Below are positions 51,947-60,348 of a DNA stretch of 64,000 bases, piece after piece. The stretch is from Nocardioides campestrisoli. GTDB taxonomy: Bacteria; Actinomycetota; Actinomycetes; Propionibacteriales; Nocardioidaceae. A model generated the notes under the pieces. The model was not told where the DNA came from. It saw only the letters and a program-made list of their open reading frames with translations, and did not search any database. Made by a program: the position numbers and the translations under genes. The stretch is from the NCBI RefSeq assembly GCF_013624435.2, contig NZ_CP061768.1, positions 2,138,001 through 2,202,000 on the forward strand, given 5' to 3'. How positions within the stretch are numbered: the stretch's first letter is position 1; each line of letters starts with the position of its first letter.

Positions 51947-52747
51947 TCACTCGTCGGGAGGCAGCGACCGGCGGCCCACCACGCAGGTGGCGTCCAGGTC
52001 GTCGTCCAGGACGACGTCGGGGATGAAGCCGCGCCACACCATCCGCGCCGCGGTCTGCTCGGCCTCGGAGCGGCTCGCCTCCACCACCACCACGCCGGTC
52101 GGGGAGAGCAGCTCCACGGCGGCCGCGACCACCCGGTCCTGCACCCTGGTCCCGTCCGGTCCCCCGTCCAGGGCGAGCACGGGCTCGTGCAGCCGGGCCT
52201 CCGCGGGCATCAGACCGAGCTGGCGGGTGGGCACGTACGGCGCGTTCGCGACCACCACGTCGACCCGGCCCCACAGCTGCTCCGGCACCCCCGAGGCGAT
52301 GTCGCCGGTGACCACCTGACCGCCGTAGCGCTCCAGGTTCTCCCGGGCGCAGTCGACCGCGGCCCGGTCCAGGTCCGAGGCCAGCACGGAGGCGTCCGCC
52401 CTGCCGGCCGCCACGGCCGTGGCCAGCGCCGCGGAGCCGCAGCAGAGCTCGACCAGGAGGCCGTGCCGGGGCAGGTGTGCCAGCGCCTGCTCCAGGAGCA
52501 GCTCGGTGCGCCGGCGGGGCACGAAGACCCCGGGATGTACGGCGACCCGGAGCCCGGCGAACTCGGCCCAGCCCAGGATGTGCTCCAGCGGCTCGCCGTG
52601 GACCCGGTCCTGGATCGCCAGCTCGAGCTCGTCGCCGTCCAGCTCGGCCAGCAGGAGGTCGGCCTCCTCCTCGGCGAACACCGAGCCCGCCGAGCGCAGC
52701 CTGGCCGCGACCTCGGCGCGGGCGCCCGCGTCAGCGACGTCCGCCAC
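51947..52747 (-). CDS. HemK/PrmC-like glutamine N5-methyltransferase homologue
   Basis: A 266-aa SAM-dependent methyltransferase. Motif I is LVELCCGSAALATAVAA and the substrate motif is VVANAPYVPT. The usual NPPY of PrmC is NAPY here, a known variation of a second PrmC-like family in actinobacteria that may modify another protein. The PGVFVPRRRTELL segment is conserved. GTG 52747 is chosen; GTG 52768 is also in frame. The start lies within the end of the phosphatase gene, so the two are coupled. Confidence 0.85.
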   Translation of the reverse strand: MADVADAGARAEVAARLRSAGSVFAEEEADLLLAELDGDELELAIQDRVHGEPLEHILGWAEFAGLRVAVHPGVFVPRRRTELLLEQALAHLPRHGLLVELCCGSAALATAVAAGRADASVLASDLDRAAVDCARENLERYGGQVVTGDIASGVPEQLWGRVDVVVANAPYVPTRQLGLMPAEARLHEPVLALDGGPDGTRVQDRVVAAAVELLSPTGVVVVEASRSEAEQTAARMVWRGFIPDVVLDDDLDATCVVGRRSLPPDE

Positions 52748-53246
52748 GGAACCCGACCACCCGGGCACCGGCCACGTCGAGGTCGGCCCACGTCGTGCCG
52801 ACCGTCATCAGCACGGCCGTCGCCGGGGGGAAGCCCAGCGCCATCTGCCGCACCAGCTCCGGGTCCCCTGCACCGTCGGAGAGGAGCTGGGCCAGGTAGG
52901 CCACGGTCGGGTTGTGCCCCAGCACGAGCAGCGCGCGGGCCTGCTCCGGCACGGCGCGGACCAGGTCGAGCGTGGCGTCCGGGCCCGCGGCGTAGAGGCT
53001 GTCGTCGGGGTCGACGGAGATCGACCAGCCGGCCGCCTCGGACGCGGCCGCCCAGCTCTCACGCGTCCGGGTGGCCCCGGAGACCAGGGCATGGTCGGGC
53101 GCGAAGCCCTGGCTCGCCAGCCACACGCCGGTGTCCGTCGCCTCGTGCCGGCCCCGTGGCGTCAGCGCACGGGCCACGTCGGTGGCGCCGGTCGGCTCCG
53201 CGGTGGCATGACGCATCAGCACGAGCGTCCGCAGGTCGGTGGTCAC
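52731..53246 (-). CDS. SixA-like histidine phosphatase
   Basis: A 171-aa histidine phosphatase. The phospho-accepting motif is LMRHATAEP (about 10-18), with RHA in place of RHG as in SixA proteins. The second His is in LVLGHNPTVAYLA (about 107-119). It probably dephosphorylates a phosphohistidine protein or a small metabolite. It starts at GTG 53246, 64 bp after the enoyl reductase gene, and overlaps the PrmC-like gene, giving the run fabG-fabI-sixA-prmC-like. Confidence 0.9.
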   Translation of the reverse strand: MTTDLRTLVLMRHATAEPTGATDVARALTPRGRHEATDTGVWLASQGFAPDHALVSGATRTRESWAAASEAAGWSISVDPDDSLYAAGPDATLDLVRAVPEQARALLVLGHNPTVAYLAQLLSDGAGDPELVRQMALGFPPATAVLMTVGTTWADLDVAGARVVGFRGGRR

Positions 53247-53310
53247 TCTCCCACCCTCTCAGTCCGGTGCGTCCCACGCCAACGCCGCGACGGCCCGGCC
53301 CGTCGCGGCC

Positions 53311-54081
53311 TCACAACCCCATGGCGTGGAAGCCCCCGTCCACGTGCACGATCTCTCCGGTGGTCGCCGGGAAGAAGTCCGAGAGCAGTGCCACCACCGC
53401 ACGAGCAGTGGGTTCCTGGTCGCTCTCGTCCCAGCCGAGCGGCGCCCGGTCCTTCCACGCGGTCTCGAGACCTTCGAAGCCCGGGATCGCCTTCGCGGCC
53501 AGGGTCTTCAGCGGGCCCGCCGCGACCAGGTTGCACCGGATCCCCTCGGCGCCCAGGTCCCGCGCGAGGTAGCGCGAGGTGGACTCCAGCGCCGCCTTGG
53601 CCACCCCCATCCAGTCATAGGCGGGCCACGCGGTGGACGCGTCGAAGGTGAGCCCCACCAGCGAGGAGCCCCGGGTCATCAGAGGGGCCGTGGCGACGGC
53701 CAGCGCCTTGAGCGAGTACGCCGAGACCTGCACCGCCTGGGACACGTCGTCCCACGGGCCCTCGAGGAAGCGACCTCCCAGCAGGGTCTCCGGGTTGCCG
53801 TACGCGATCGAGTGCACGACGCCGTCCAGCCCGTCGACGTGCTCGCGCACCTGGTCGGCGAGGCCGGCGAGGTGCTCGGGGTCGGTGACGTCCAGCTCCA
53901 GCACCGGCGGCGTGACCGGAAGTCGCTTGGCGATCCGCCGGGTGATGCCCAGCGCACGCCCGAAGTTGGAGATCAGCACCGTGGCGCCCTGCTCCTGCGC
54001 GACCCGTGCGGTCGCGAACCCGATCGAGCTCTCCATGGTCACGCCTGCGACCAGGATCCGCTTGCCCTCCAAGATGCCCAT
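53311..54081 (-). CDS. fabI: Enoyl-[acyl-carrier-protein] reductase (FabI/InhA type)
   Basis: A 256-aa NADH-dependent reductase for the last step of fatty-acid elongation. Evidence: RILVAGVTMESSIGFATARV (about 8-27), DVTDPEHLAGL, HSIAYGNPE, and the catalytic pair in AYDWMGVAKAALES with the Tyr-x6-Lys spacing of enoyl reductases. ATG 54081 follows AAAGGGAG. It lies 49 bp behind fabG, the mabA-inhA order of actinomycetes. Confidence 0.95.
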   Translation of the reverse strand: MGILEGKRILVAGVTMESSIGFATARVAQEQGATVLISNFGRALGITRRIAKRLPVTPPVLELDVTDPEHLAGLADQVREHVDGLDGVVHSIAYGNPETLLGGRFLEGPWDDVSQAVQVSAYSLKALAVATAPLMTRGSSLVGLTFDASTAWPAYDWMGVAKAALESTSRYLARDLGAEGIRCNLVAAGPLKTLAAKAIPGFEGLETAWKDRAPLGWDESDQEPTARAVVALLSDFFPATTGEIVHVDGGFHAMGL

Positions 54082-54130
54082 CCAGCTCCCTTTCCTCGTC
54101 GTGCGGGTCGTGTTGCGGTACGTGCGCGCT

Positions 54131-54883
54131 CTAGTGGCCCATGCCGAGTCCGCCGTCGACCGGGATCACCGCGCCGGTCACGTACGCGGCGCCGGGCGAG
54201 ACCAGCCAGGCCACCGCGGAGGCCACCTCCTCCGGGGTGGCGTAGCGCCCCAGCGGGACCTGCGCCCGGATCGCCTCGCGCTGCTCGTCGGTCAGCACCG
54301 CGGTCATGTCGGTCTCCACGAAGCCCGGGGCCACCACGTTGGCGGTGATGCCCCGGCTCCCCAGCTCGCGAGCCAGCGAGCGGGCCAGGCCGACCAGACC
54401 GGCCTTCGACGCGGCGTAGTTGGCCTGACCGGCGGACCCGAGCAGGCCGACGACGGAGGAGACCAGCACGATCCGCCCGCGCCGCATCCGGAGCATCCCG
54501 CGGGCGGCCCGCTTGGCCAGGCGGAACGAGCCGGTCAGGTTGGTGTCGATCACCGAGGACCAGTCGTCCTCGCTCATCCTCAGCAGCAGGGTGTCGGCGG
54601 TGATGCCCGCGTTGGCCACCAGGACCTCCACCGGTCCGTGGGCCCGCTCGATCTCCAGGAAGGCGGCCTCGACCGCTTCGGGGTCGGTGATGTCGCACCG
54701 CAGGTCGAGCGCGCCCTGGGGACCTCCGCCGGAGCGCGAGGTCACCGCGACGCGGTCACCGCGGGCCAGCAGCTCCTCGGCCACGGCGCGGCCGATGCCG
54801 CGGTTGCCCCCGGTGACCAGGACGGACCTGGGCGCCGCCGGCGCAGGGTCGGGCTGACGGGACTCGTGGCTCTGATCTGTCAC
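54131..54883 (-). CDS. fabG: 3-oxoacyl-[acyl-carrier-protein] reductase
   Basis: A 250-aa short-chain dehydrogenase reducing beta-ketoacyl-ACP with NADPH. Evidence: VTGGNRGIGRAVAEELLARG (about 23-42), NAGITAD, VSSVVGLLGSAGQANYAASK with Ser-Tyr-Lys, and AYVTGAVIPVDGGLGMGH at the end. GTG 54883 begins a short disordered N-terminus. TAGCGT ends eight bases upstream. It is the first gene of the fabG-fabI run. Confidence 0.94.
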   Translation of the reverse strand: MTDQSHESRQPDPAPAAPRSVLVTGGNRGIGRAVAEELLARGDRVAVTSRSGGGPQGALDLRCDITDPEAVEAAFLEIERAHGPVEVLVANAGITADTLLLRMSEDDWSSVIDTNLTGSFRLAKRAARGMLRMRRGRIVLVSSVVGLLGSAGQANYAASKAGLVGLARSLARELGSRGITANVVAPGFVETDMTAVLTDEQREAIRAQVPLGRYATPEEVASAVAWLVSPGAAYVTGAVIPVDGGLGMGH

Positions 54884-54891
54884 GAGGCCCG

Positions 54892-54897
54892 ACGCTA
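54892..54897 (-). promoter_or_regulatory. -10 hexamer of fabG (leaderless)
   Basis: TAGCGT ends eight bases before GTG 54883. Confidence 0.45.
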
Positions 54898-54935
54898 GTG
54901 ATTACCGTGCGGTACGCGAAAAAGGTGTGCCGGCC

Positions 54936-55148
54936 CTACTCGTCCTCGAGCCGGAAGCCGATCTTCAGGCCCACCTGGAAGTGCTCGACCTCACCGTCCT
55001 TGGCCTGGCCGCGGACCTGGGTCACCTCGAACCAGTCGATGTGACGCAGGGTCTTGCCGGCCCGCTCGATGCCGTTGCGGATGGCGGCGTCGATCCCCTC
55101 GGGAGAGGTTCCGACGATCTCGGTGACGCGATACGTACGATTCGACAT
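54936..55148 (-). CDS. Dodecin family flavin-binding protein
   Basis: A 70-aa protein forming hollow dodecamers that store flavin or CoA. The typical sequence runs TYRVTEIVGTSPEGIDAAIR, IDWFEVTQVRGQ (with the flavin-stacking Trp) and HFQVGLKIGFRLED. The length matches the family. ATG 55148 is six bases behind TAGAGT. Confidence 0.95.
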   Translation of the reverse strand: MSNRTYRVTEIVGTSPEGIDAAIRNGIERAGKTLRHIDWFEVTQVRGQAKDGEVEHFQVGLKIGFRLEDE

Positions 55149-55154
55149 GGACAG

Positions 55155-55160
55155 ACTCTA
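55155..55160 (-). promoter_or_regulatory. -10 hexamer of dodecin gene (leaderless)
   Basis: TAGAGT ends six bases before ATG 55148. Confidence 0.6.
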
Positions 55161-55202
55161 GCCCCGGGCTCGGGTGAGCGGCGCCCACGTACGATTGCTG
55201 CC

Positions 55203-55577
55203 ATGGCCACGCGCAAGAAGCCCTCGGGCCAGGACGCCGTCCGGATCACCACGGCGGCGTCGAGTCGCGAGGCCGACATCGCCGCCCGGCAGCTCCGGTA
55301 CCTGCTGTCCATGGCGGTCCGGGTCGTCTGCTTCATCGCGGCCGTCGCGGTCGGGCCGGGCTGGCTCCGCTGGGTGCTGGTGGCCGCGGCCGTCCTGCTC
55401 CCCTACGTGGCCGTGGTCCTGGCGAATGCCACCGACACCCGCGACGACACCTTCTCGCTGCGCGACGCCCCTGCCCAGCACGAGCTCCCCCCGGGGGCCG
55501 CCGGTCCGGCGGTCCCTCCCGCCCAGGGCGACACCCAGACCCCGGACGACACCCAGAACGGAGGGCCTTCGGCGTGA
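55203..55577 (+). CDS. DUF3099 membrane protein
   Basis: A 124-aa actinobacterial protein. The conserved DUF3099 start (VRITTAASSREADIAARQLRY) is followed by two adjacent transmembrane helices (about 37-55 and 58-76) and an acidic, Pro-rich tail. Function unknown. Its TGA overlaps the GTG start of the next gene. Confidence 0.88.
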   Translation: MATRKKPSGQDAVRITTAASSREADIAARQLRYLLSMAVRVVCFIAAVAVGPGWLRWVLVAAAVLLPYVAVVLANATDTRDDTFSLRDAPAQHELPPGAAGPAVPPAQGDTQTPDDTQNGGPSA

Positions 55578-55834
55578 CCGAGCCCGACACCTGTTCCGCC
55601 AAGAGCTGCACCGCTCCCGCGGCCTGGGCGCTGCAGTGGAACAACCCGCGGCTGCACACCCCGGACCGGCGCAAGGTCTGGCTGGCGTGCGAGGAGCACC
55701 GCACCAGCCTGTCGGAGTTCCTGGCCGCCCGGTCCTTCCTGCGCGACGTCGTACCGCACGCGCCGGCACCGGAGGCGACGTCGGGAACGGCGTCCGGCGA
55801 GGCCGACCCGCAGCCCGGCGGCCGGGGCGTCTGA
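55574..55834 (+). CDS. Small conserved actinobacterial protein
   Basis: An 86-aa protein starting at GTG 55574, coupled to the DUF3099 gene. C7 and C12 at the N-terminus (DTCSAKSCTAPA) and C40-E-E-H43 (WLACEEHR) resemble a small zinc-binding unit. The tail is low complexity. Function unknown. It converges with moaA, leaving a gap of 6 bp. Confidence 0.8.
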   Translation: MTEPDTCSAKSCTAPAAWALQWNNPRLHTPDRRKVWLACEEHRTSLSEFLAARSFLRDVVPHAPAPEATSGTASGEADPQPGGRGV

Positions 55835-55840
55835 GGGCCG

Positions 55841-56833
55841 TCAGCCGCCGATCGCGGACATCGGCCGGTCCGGCTGCAGGAACGTCGGGTCGTCGATGCC
55901 GTGGCCGGCGCGCTTGCCGCGCATGGCGGTCACCCACCGGTCGGCGAGCTCCTGGTCGCTCGCACCGGCGCGCAGCGCCGCGCGGAGGTCGGACTCCTCG
56001 CGGGCGAACAGGCAGTTGCGCACCTGGCCGTCCGCGGTCAGCCGCACCCGGTCGCAGTCGCCGCAGAACGGCCTGGTCACCGAGGCGATCACCCCGACAG
56101 TGCCGGGGCCGCCGTCGACGGTGAAGAGCTCCGCCGGCGCGCTGCCCCGCGGCTCGGAGGCCGGGGTGAGGACGAACTCCGCCTCCAGCGCCGCGAGGAT
56201 CTCCTCGGCCGTCACCATGGCGTCACGGTGCCAGCCGTGCTGGGCGTCCAGCGGCATCTGCTCGATGAACCTCAGCTCGTAGCCGTGCTCCAGGCACCAG
56301 CGCAGCAGCTCGGGACCCTGGTCGTCGTTGACGCCGCGCAGCAGGACGGCGTTGACCTTGACCGGACCCAGCCCGGCGTCCTTGGCCGCTGCGAGACCCG
56401 CCACCACGTCGTCCAGCCGGTCCCTGCGGGTGATCTGCGCGAAGGTGTCGGGACGCACGGTGTCCAGGCTGACGTTCACCCGGTCCAGCCCCACGGCGGC
56501 CAGGGCCTTCGCCGTCCGGTGCAGCCCCAGCCCGTTGGTGGTCAGCGAGGTCTCGACCCCGCCCAGGTCGTGGGTGCGCCGGACGATGTCGACCAGGCCG
56601 CGACGGATCAGCGGCTCCCCGCCGGTGAACCGCACCTCGTCGATGCCCAGGAGGCGGACACCGATGGTGATCAGCCGCACGACCTCGTCGTCGTCCAGCG
56701 TCTGGTCCGTCGGCATCCAGTCCAGGCCCTCGGCCGGCATGCAGTAGGTGCAGCGCAGGTTGCACCGGTCGGTCAACGAGACGCGCAGGTCCGTCGCCAC
56801 CCGACCGAACCGGTCTTCCAGAGGCTGCCCCAT
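55841..56833 (-). CDS. moaA: GTP 3',8-cyclase MoaA
   Basis: A 330-aa radical-SAM enzyme starting molybdenum-cofactor synthesis. The first cluster is RCNLRCTYCMPAEG (about 25-38). The second cluster cysteines are in CGDCDRVRLTADGQVRNCLF. The C-terminus ends in MSAIGG, the conserved Gly-Gly tail needed for GTP binding. ATG 56833 is six bases behind TATGCT. No other moa gene is in the window. Confidence 0.95.
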   Translation of the reverse strand: MGQPLEDRFGRVATDLRVSLTDRCNLRCTYCMPAEGLDWMPTDQTLDDDEVVRLITIGVRLLGIDEVRFTGGEPLIRRGLVDIVRRTHDLGGVETSLTTNGLGLHRTAKALAAVGLDRVNVSLDTVRPDTFAQITRRDRLDDVVAGLAAAKDAGLGPVKVNAVLLRGVNDDQGPELLRWCLEHGYELRFIEQMPLDAQHGWHRDAMVTAEEILAALEAEFVLTPASEPRGSAPAELFTVDGGPGTVGVIASVTRPFCGDCDRVRLTADGQVRNCLFAREESDLRAALRAGASDQELADRWVTAMRGKRAGHGIDDPTFLQPDRPMSAIGG

Positions 56834-56839
56834 CCAGCC

Positions 56840-56845
56840 AGCATA
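56840..56845 (-). promoter_or_regulatory. -10 hexamer of moaA (leaderless)
   Basis: TATGCT ends six bases before ATG 56833. Confidence 0.6.
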
Positions 56846-56891
56846 GGGGCAGGGACCCGACCGGGCCGTCCGAGCGGTTTCGTCCCCCGGA

Positions 56892-56897
56892 TAACCT
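56892..56897 (+). promoter_or_regulatory. -10 hexamer of the SURF1 gene (leaderless)
   Basis: TAACCT ends six bases before GTG 56904. Confidence 0.55.
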
Positions 56898-56903
56898 CGG
56901 GTC

Positions 56904-57692
56904 GTGAGTCGTCTGCAGTTCCTGCTCAGCAAGCGCTGGGCCCTCTTCTTCCTCGCCGTCACCCTCCTCTCCTGGCTCGCCTGGGAGCTGGGCCAGTGGC
57001 AGTTCGACCGCCTCGAGGACCGACGGGACCGCAACGCCCAGATCCAGCGCAACGAGGAGCTCGACCCGGTACCGGTCCAGGAGGTCCTCTCCGTCGGTCG
57101 ACCTGTCGACAAGGCGCTGGAGTGGCGTCTGGTCGAGGCCAGTGGCACCTACGCGGTCGAGGACACGGTCGTGGTGCGCTACCGCACCCGGGACGGCGGC
57201 CCGGGCGTGGACGCGGTGGTCCCGCTGGTGCTCGACGACGGCACGTCCCTGGTCGTGGACCGGGGCTGGTGGCCGACCCAGAACCGGGGCGAGGTGCCCG
57301 AGGACCTGCCCGACCCGCCGACCGGTGAGGTCACCATCACCGGCTGGGTGCGGATCGACGCCACCGGTGACGCCGCACAGGTCACCGAGCAGCGGACGCG
57401 GGCGATCAGCAGCGAGGAGATCGGCGAGGCGCTGGACCGCGAGGTGCTGAGCGGCTTCGTGGACCTGGCGACCGAGGACCCCGAGGCCGCGGAGCCGCTG
57501 GAGCGGGTCGACCTGCCCGACCTGGACGACGGTCCGCACTTCTTCTACGGCCTCCAGTGGTGGTTCTTCGGTGGCCTGGCGGTCTTCGGCTTCTTCTACC
57601 TGCTCTTCGACGAGTGGCGGGACCGACGGGCCGCCTCACAGGCCGCGGAGCATGCCGCCGTCGACCGGGAGCATGACTCCACTGAGGTATGA
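56904..57692 (+). CDS. SURF1-family protein (cytochrome oxidase assembly)
   Basis: A 262-aa membrane protein aiding haem a insertion into cytochrome c oxidase. The layout is classic: an N-terminal helix (WALFFLAVTLLSWLAWELGQ) followed by WQFDRLEDRRDRN, an extracellular beta domain (ALEWRLVEASGTYAVED, VDRGWWP) and a C-terminal helix (HFFYGLQWWFFGGLAVFGFF). The start is GTG 56904. The last 57 bp overlap the convergent SDR gene. Confidence 0.92.
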   Translation: MSRLQFLLSKRWALFFLAVTLLSWLAWELGQWQFDRLEDRRDRNAQIQRNEELDPVPVQEVLSVGRPVDKALEWRLVEASGTYAVEDTVVVRYRTRDGGPGVDAVVPLVLDDGTSLVVDRGWWPTQNRGEVPEDLPDPPTGEVTITGWVRIDATGDAAQVTEQRTRAISSEEIGEALDREVLSGFVDLATEDPEAAEPLERVDLPDLDDGPHFFYGLQWWFFGGLAVFGFFYLLFDEWRDRRAASQAAEHAAVDREHDSTEV

Positions 57693-58394
57693 CGCGGCCG
57701 GCGAGAGCACGAAGGCCGCCACCCGCCCGAACTCCTCGGGCCGTCCGTAGCGACCCAGCGGGATGCTCCGCTCGGCTGCGGCGCGGGCTGCCGCCGGGTC
57801 GGGAGCACCCGCGTCGAGGCTAAGCACGCGGTCGGTCTCGATCCGGGCGGGCATCAGCCCGTTGACCCGGACACCTCGCGGGCCGAGCTGGTCGGCGAGC
57901 TCCTTGGCCACCATGGCCAACCCCGGTCGCAGTCCGTTGGAGATCCCCAGTCCCGCCAGCGGGGCGCGCACGCTCGAGGAGAGCACCACGGCGAGCGAGC
58001 CGCCCTCGGGGAGCTCCTCCCCCACGACCCGCAGCAGGCGCACGGCACCGAGGAAGACGGACTCGAAGGAGTCCCGCCACTCCTGGTCCTCCATCGCCAG
58101 CGAGCCCCCGGCGGGCGGGCCGCCCACGCTGATCAGGGCACCGTCCAGCCGCCCCCAGCGTGTTCGCGCGGCGGCGACCAGCCGGGACGGCGTACGGGGG
58201 TCCGCGTTGTCGGCGACCATCCCCTCGGCCCGGTCGTCGCCCAGGCGACGCACCGCCGCGTCGACCCGTTCCTGGCTCCGCCCGGAGACCACCACCCGGG
58301 CGCCCTCGGCGACCAGGCACTCGGCGGTGGCCAGGCCGAGCCCGCCGCTCCCGCCGGTGACGATCAGGACGTGTTGGTCCAGCTGGAGGTCCAT
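57636..58394 (-). CDS. SDR-family protein lacking the catalytic Tyr-Lys pair
   Basis: A 252-aa Rossmann protein. The cofactor loop is VTGGSGGLGLATAECLVAEG (about 12-31), SVGGPPAGG replaces the NNAG motif, and the end is SPAASYLSGVMLPVDGGML. Where SDRs have Tyr-x3-Lys, this protein has ISNGLRPGLAMVAKELA, so Tyr and Lys become Ser and Arg. The SN-x-RPG pattern is seen in an atypical SDR subgroup. Its activity is therefore uncertain. It overlaps the SURF1 gene at its 3' end. Confidence 0.88.
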   Translation of the reverse strand: MDLQLDQHVLIVTGGSGGLGLATAECLVAEGARVVVSGRSQERVDAAVRRLGDDRAEGMVADNADPRTPSRLVAAARTRWGRLDGALISVGGPPAGGSLAMEDQEWRDSFESVFLGAVRLLRVVGEELPEGGSLAVVLSSSVRAPLAGLGISNGLRPGLAMVAKELADQLGPRGVRVNGLMPARIETDRVLSLDAGAPDPAAARAAAERSIPLGRYGRPEEFGRVAAFVLSPAASYLSGVMLPVDGGMLRGL

Positions 58395-58405
58395 GCCCCC
58401 GGAAT

Positions 58406-60304
58406 CTACCCCCGCAGGGGCTCCTCCAGGGGTCGCGAGCGCTCGGAGAAGTACTGCGTCCGGTAGAGGTCGGCGTACAGCCCACCCTGCTCGAGCAGCT
58501 CCTCGTGCGTGCCGGACGCGACCACCCGGCCGGCGTCGACCACCAGGATCTGGTCGGCCTCCCGCACGGTGGAGAGCCGGTGCGCGATGACCAGCGAGGT
58601 CCGCCCCTCCAGGGCGACCTGCAGCGCCCGCTGCACGGCCGCCTCCGACTCGCTGTCCAGGTGTGCGGTCGCCTCGTCCAGCACCACGATGGACGGCGCC
58701 TTCAGCAGCAGCCGGGCGATGGCCAGGCGCTGCCGCTCGCCGCCGGAGAGCCGGTAGCCCCGGTCGCCCACGACCGTGTCCAGCCCCTCGGGCAGGTTCC
58801 GCACGAGGCCGTCGATCTGGGCGGCGGCGAGCGCCTCCCACAGGTCCCGGTCGTCCGCCCCGGGCCGGGCGTAGGTCAGGTTCGCCCGGATCGTGTCGTG
58901 GAACATGTGCGAGTCCTGGGTGACGTATCCGACGACGTCCTCCAGGGACTCCAGGGAGACGTCGCGGACGTCGTGCCCGCCCACCCGGACGGCGCCCGAG
59001 GTCACGTCGTAGAGCCGGGCGACCAGGTGGGTGATCGTGGTCTTGCCGGCGCCGGAGGGACCGACGAGCGCCACCATCTGCCCCGGCTCGGCGACGAAGC
59101 TGACGTCCTGCAGCACCAGGTCTCCGACCGGGCCCTCGGTGCGTGCCACGCTCTCCAGCGAGGCCAGGGAGACCTCCTCGGCCCGGGGGTAGCGGAACGC
59201 GACGTGCTCGAACTCGAGGCGTGCGGCGCTCGGCGGGAGCGCGACGGCGTCCGGCTTCTCCTGGATGGTGGACGGGAGGTCGAGCACCTCCAGGACCCGG
59301 TCGAAGGAGACCAGCGCGGTCATCACGTCGATCCGCACGTTGCTCAGGCTCTGCAAGGGCCCGAGCAGGCGCAGCAGCAGCGTGGCCAGGGCCAGCACCG
59401 TGCCGATGCTCAGCGTGCCCTCGATGGTCAGCCAGCCCCCCACGCCGTAGACCAGGGCGGTCGCCAGCGCCGGGATGAGCAGCATGGTGGCCATGAAGAT
59501 CCGGGTCACCAACGAGATCTGCACCCCGAGGTCGCGGACCTTGGCGGCCTTCTCGGAGAAGAGCCGGTCCTCCCCGTCACGCCGGCCGAAGAGCTTGAGC
59601 AGCATCGCGCCACCGACGTTGAAGCGCTCGGTCATCGCGTTGCCCAGGTCGGCGTTGCCGTCCATCTGCTCGCGGGTCAGTCCCGCGAGGCGGCCGCCCA
59701 CCCACCGGGAGGCGCCCAGGAGGAGCGGGAAGAGCAGCAGGCACAGCAGCGTCACCTGCCAGCTCAGGGCGAGCATGGCGATGCTCACCACCACCACCGA
59801 GACCAGGCTCGAGACGGTGGTGGAGAGCGTCGAGGTGAAGGCGCGCTGGGCGCCGATGACGTCGTTGTTGAGCCGGGAGACCAGGGCACCGGTCTGCGTG
59901 CGGGTGAAGAAGGCCAGCGACTGCCGCTGCACGTGGGCGAAGACCTGCGTGCGCAGGTCGTAGATCAACCCCTCGCCGATCCGGGAGGAGAGGAAGCCGC
60001 CGATCACCGAAAGCACGGCGCCGAGCACCGCGACGCCCGCCATCGCCAGCGCCACCCAGCCGACCAGGCCCGCGTTCCCGCGGGTGATGCCGTCGTCGAC
60101 CAGGGTCTTGACCAGCAACGGGGTCGCGACCACCAGGGCGGCGTCGAACGAGGTCACGGCGAGGAAGACGCCGATGGTGCGCTTGTGCGGCCGGGCGAAG
60201 CCGAGCACCCGGCGTACGGTTCCGCGGTCGACCCGCTGCCGCCCGACGCTCCGGTCGGTGCGCATGTGACGCCACGCGGGGCCCATCCCCATCTGCAAGG
60301 ACAT
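58406..60304 (-). CDS. ABC exporter, fused permease and ATPase
   Basis: A 632-aa half-transporter. The six-helix type IV exporter domain covers about 35-330. The ATPase has Walker A LVGPSGAGKTTITHL (about 412-426), signature LSGGERQRLAIARLLL, Walker B IVVLDEATAHLD and IAHRLSTV. It would work as a homodimer exporting a lipid, peptide or drug. The start is ATG 60304. The enoyl-CoA hydratase gene ends 44 bp before it on the same strand. Confidence 0.93.
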   Translation of the reverse strand: MSLQMGMGPAWRHMRTDRSVGRQRVDRGTVRRVLGFARPHKRTIGVFLAVTSFDAALVVATPLLVKTLVDDGITRGNAGLVGWVALAMAGVAVLGAVLSVIGGFLSSRIGEGLIYDLRTQVFAHVQRQSLAFFTRTQTGALVSRLNNDVIGAQRAFTSTLSTTVSSLVSVVVVSIAMLALSWQVTLLCLLLFPLLLGASRWVGGRLAGLTREQMDGNADLGNAMTERFNVGGAMLLKLFGRRDGEDRLFSEKAAKVRDLGVQISLVTRIFMATMLLIPALATALVYGVGGWLTIEGTLSIGTVLALATLLLRLLGPLQSLSNVRIDVMTALVSFDRVLEVLDLPSTIQEKPDAVALPPSAARLEFEHVAFRYPRAEEVSLASLESVARTEGPVGDLVLQDVSFVAEPGQMVALVGPSGAGKTTITHLVARLYDVTSGAVRVGGHDVRDVSLESLEDVVGYVTQDSHMFHDTIRANLTYARPGADDRDLWEALAAAQIDGLVRNLPEGLDTVVGDRGYRLSGGERQRLAIARLLLKAPSIVVLDEATAHLDSESEAAVQRALQVALEGRTSLVIAHRLSTVREADQILVVDAGRVVASGTHEELLEQGGLYADLYRTQYFSERSRPLEEPLRG

Positions 60305-60348
60305 CGGCGTCTCTTCTCCTTCCGGGCTCCCGCCCGTCCGCGACCGGG

